Shown here: positions 61,865 through 64,000 of the stretch, piece after piece
How positions within the stretch are numbered: position 1 is the first letter of the stretch
How the letters are laid out: each line of letters opens with the position of its first letter
Source: Parapedobacter tibetensis
Lineage (GTDB): Bacteria > Bacteroidota > Bacteroidia > Sphingobacteriales > Sphingobacteriaceae
DNA length: 64,000 nt
Assembly (NCBI RefSeq): GCF_024704835.1
Contig: NZ_JAMXBE010000002.1
Location: forward strand, 372,001 to 436,000
Direction of reading: 5' to 3'
Notes under the pieces: model-generated
What the model saw: the letters and a program-made list of their open reading frames with translations, nothing else
What the model was told of the DNA's origin: nothing
The model's database searches: none
Made by a program: the position numbers and the translations under genes

Positions 61865-64000
61865 CTAATTATTATGCAGCGTATCATAATCATCCATTGT
61901 GGTGCCGCTGCTAAAATGACGGATATTGTATGTAAACGATAGCATGAGGTACCGTTGTAGTACATTGGATTGGGAATCTTCGATATAAGCTTCATTAATG
62001 TTGCGCCGGATATTATTGTTCTGCCCCAATAGGTCATAAACATTCAGGCTGATTTCAGCCCATTCGCTTTTTAGCAATTTTTTCCCGATGGACATGTTTA
62101 CGAGCAAGATACTATTGTCATAGCCTTCGGAAAGCCCGGTGTTAAGCTGATGGTTGATATCCAGCCGATATACGAGGCCTTGCCAAAGGATCCAGTTATA
62201 ATTGATGCGCGTACTTTGGTTGAAATAATTGTTGCTCAATGCCGGACGGAGCGAATTTCTAACGGTATTATAGGCTGAGCGAGTCCAGATATTGAAGTCA
62301 ATACGGTCACTTATGTTGCTGCTTAGCGATAAGCCACCGCTATAATGCATCGAGTTTACCGCGTTTACTTCTTCATTAATCATCCCCGGGCTATGGCTAT
62401 AACGGATACCACCATGGATATTGAAATTAGAAGGGATAAAGCGAACGGGTATGCCGTAATTGAAATACGACCGCAGGTCCCAATATCCATCGAGGTTTAC
62501 CGGCCGGGTTAGCTGTGAACCACGTTCTAGAACAATGCCTTCGGCAACTTCCGTGGGCTCCTCGGCGATCGTGGTACTGCTGACTACATTGTTCGCAGTG
62601 AATGACGATTGGATATGGGCAAAGAAACTCTGCGCTGATTGCGGACTGTAACTTCGGTACCGCAGCCGCAACCTATTGCTGTATGATTGGTCGAGGTTCG
62701 GATTTCCTGTGCGGAGATGCAAGGGGTTGGAGTTATCAATGACTCCCTGTAAATCGCCAATAGACGGCGTATTGGTTCGGGCATCGTAATCGAATTCTAA
62801 ATTCTTGGAGTCCGTGAATTCATAGTCTACCCGGACTGATGGCAATAGGCTTTTGAATGTTCGCTCCAAGATAAACGGGCTAGGAAATTCCTGATCGTTT
62901 TTCAACTGGGTATGCTGAAATTCCGCCTCCACTTGTACACGGAGTTTCTCCAGTCGGTATTGGTAGCCCATTTCAGCTTCCTGCGACAGGTACGTGCTGT
63001 TGAACGTATTGCTCAATGCGGTATCGAGATGCCTTGAAGTGCCCTCACCGCCTAAATCATCGATGTTATAGGTTAGCTTGTCTGAATCATTGTTATTGTT
63101 GCCGATTTCATATTCAAGCTCGATGATTCCGTTTCTACCGATTGGTTCGGTATAGGAGAGGTCCGTTTCCCAAGAAAAGCCCTTGCGGGCCCGCGTCGTA
63201 TGCTGGTTGATTATTTCTTCACGTTCCTCGGGATCGTAAAACACATTATTCGCTTGCCTATCGGCATCGTCATCATTTCTGTAGTTGCCTGTATGGAGCC
63301 CTACCGTAAGGCTTCGACCTTTTTTCCCCAATCGCCGGCTGTAAAACAACCGGTTGTCAAAATCAATATCAGTATTATGGGCTACTAAACCATTTTCTGT
63401 TTGATTGACAGGGCCATTTGCTGACACTGTATTCCCACTAAAATACGTGTTTTCCCTGTCTGCTTGTGTCGAAAAATTTGGCCGTATTAAGATTCGGTTG
63501 TTACTGTCAATATTGTATTCGAAACGCATATTGAATTGATGCTCCACATTCCTACGTGTATTATTACTCGATTCAGTATAGACCTGTCCATCGTCATCAG
63601 GCAGCACATACTCCCTGATCAACGAAGCTTCGCCTACGTTTTTCCGGTGGTTGAAGAGGTAGCTGGCATTGACTTCAATCTTCTCCCCCCAATCATCACT
63701 GAAATTCATCCCGATGCGGTTGGTATTGATGATGCCGTTTTGTGGGTGCGTTTCGCCTTGGCTGTTGGGATCGGCAGAATAGTCCATCGCGTTGATGTTG
63801 TTAGTCAAGCCGGTTATCGTGATCCGTTGATCTTCATTGAAAGCGTTAACACCAGCCCCTACCGAATACCGATCGGCACTGCCATACCCGGCTGACGACT
63901 TTCCGAATACACCTTTCCTGCTATTGGGCTTGGTAATGATGTTGATGGTCTTTTCCCGTTCACCATCGTCAAATCCGCTCAGTTCAGCTTTATCACTCAT
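61865..64000 (-). CDS. Outer-membrane beta-barrel protein (TonB-receptor-like), N-terminus outside window
   Basis: The frame is open to the window edge and gives at least 711 residues with no signal peptide, so the start lies beyond 64000. The first visible part (AELSGFDDGEREKTINIITK) is the end of a plug domain, followed by a barrel (SAGYGSADRYSVGAGVNAF, LELEYEIGNN, INLRYRSYSPQSAQSFFAHI-type strands) ending in YNIRHFSSG and a short polar tail. It belongs to the outer-membrane beta-barrel family 3 of Bacteroidetes. Cargo is unknown. Confidence 0.85.
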   Translation of the reverse strand: MSDKAELSGFDDGEREKTINIITKPNSRKGVFGKSSAGYGSADRYSVGAGVNAFNEDQRITITGLTNNINAMDYSADPNSQGETHPQNGIINTNRIGMNFSDDWGEKIEVNASYLFNHRKNVGEASLIREYVLPDDDGQVYTESSNNTRRNVEHQFNMRFEYNIDSNNRILIRPNFSTQADRENTYFSGNTVSANGPVNQTENGLVAHNTDIDFDNRLFYSRRLGKKGRSLTVGLHTGNYRNDDDADRQANNVFYDPEEREEIINQHTTRARKGFSWETDLSYTEPIGRNGIIELEYEIGNNNNDSDKLTYNIDDLGGEGTSRHLDTALSNTFNSTYLSQEAEMGYQYRLEKLRVQVEAEFQHTQLKNDQEFPSPFILERTFKSLLPSVRVDYEFTDSKNLEFDYDARTNTPSIGDLQGVIDNSNPLHLRTGNPNLDQSYSNRLRLRYRSYSPQSAQSFFAHIQSSFTANNVVSSTTIAEEPTEVAEGIVLERGSQLTRPVNLDGYWDLRSYFNYGIPVRFIPSNFNIHGGIRYSHSPGMINEEVNAVNSMHYSGGLSLSSNISDRIDFNIWTRSAYNTVRNSLRPALSNNYFNQSTRINYNWILWQGLVYRLDINHQLNTGLSEGYDNSILLVNMSIGKKLLKSEWAEISLNVYDLLGQNNNIRRNINEAYIEDSQSNVLQRYLMLSFTYNIRHFSSGTTMDDYDTLHNN

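Overview
The window reads as a chromosomal segment of a Bacteroidota species, most likely Sphingobacteriaceae or a close relative. The signs are two SusC/SusD pairs, an ECF sigma/FecR cassette, TlpA-like thioredoxins with a DUF4369-type N-terminus, many lipoproteins, and promoters of the Bacteroidetes type (TTTG, about 20 bp, TAnnTTTG). No rRNA, tRNA, CRISPR array or intact insertion sequence was seen. Assignments rest on motif recognition only; no database search was run.

Layout. 1-2.6 kb: tail of an unknown gene, a DUF4488-like secreted protein, a serine beta-lactamase-like lipoprotein and a CoA-binding protein. 2.6-10.7 kb (minus strand): a sigma/anti-sigma controlled nutrient locus, in transcription order ECF sigma, FecR, SusC with an STN domain, SusD, TlpA-like thioredoxin. 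10.7-11.2 kb: a repeat-bearing intergenic region. 11.2-14.4 kb: a KAS III-like synthase and two convergent LacI-type regulators whose 3' ends overlap by 56 bp.

14.4-37.5 kb is the centre of interest. It holds a glycerophosphodiesterase lipoprotein with an Oar-like TonB-dependent receptor; a second SusC/SusD pair (no STN domain) with a PL8/heparinase-like lyase; a complete myo-inositol catabolic operon (iolJ-like aldolase, iolB, iolC, iolD, SSS transporter, mmsA/iolA, iolE, iolG); and a GH88 unsaturated glucuronyl hydrolase lipoprotein. Four near-identical palindromes of the LacI operator type (GCAAA-CC-TTTGC or GTAAA-CG-TTTGC) precede exactly these four units, and the one before GH88 covers the -33 element of a good promoter. 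My inference is a single LacI-controlled regulon that collects an inositol-bearing, uronate- and phosphodiester-containing substrate. Plant glycosyl-inositol-phosphoryl-ceramide headgroups (sugar-GlcA-inositol-P) fit the enzyme set; glycerophosphoinositol is a simpler alternative for the phosphodiesterase part.

37.5-50.1 kb (minus strand): a prokaryotic ionotropic-glutamate-receptor-like channel, a methyltransferase, an export system (two ABC-2 permeases, HlyD, TolC, no ATPase), an OprP-like porin, and an asparagine/aspartate module (AspT antiporter, aspartate 4-decarboxylase, periplasmic asparaginase). The module gives alanine, CO2 and a proton-motive gain. A strong terminator lies between asparaginase and porin, only 25 bp from the porin start codon.

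50.1-59.1 kb: a small lipoprotein and an AT-rich island of nine glycosyltransferase-like genes (five plus, four minus), three of them clear paralogues, with no flippase, polymerase or priming transferase in view. 59.3-61.8 kb: a Crp/Fnr-type regulator, a nitroreductase, a YdcZ-type transporter and a GNAT acetyltransferase. 61.9-64 kb: the C-terminal part of an outer-membrane beta-barrel protein running off the window.
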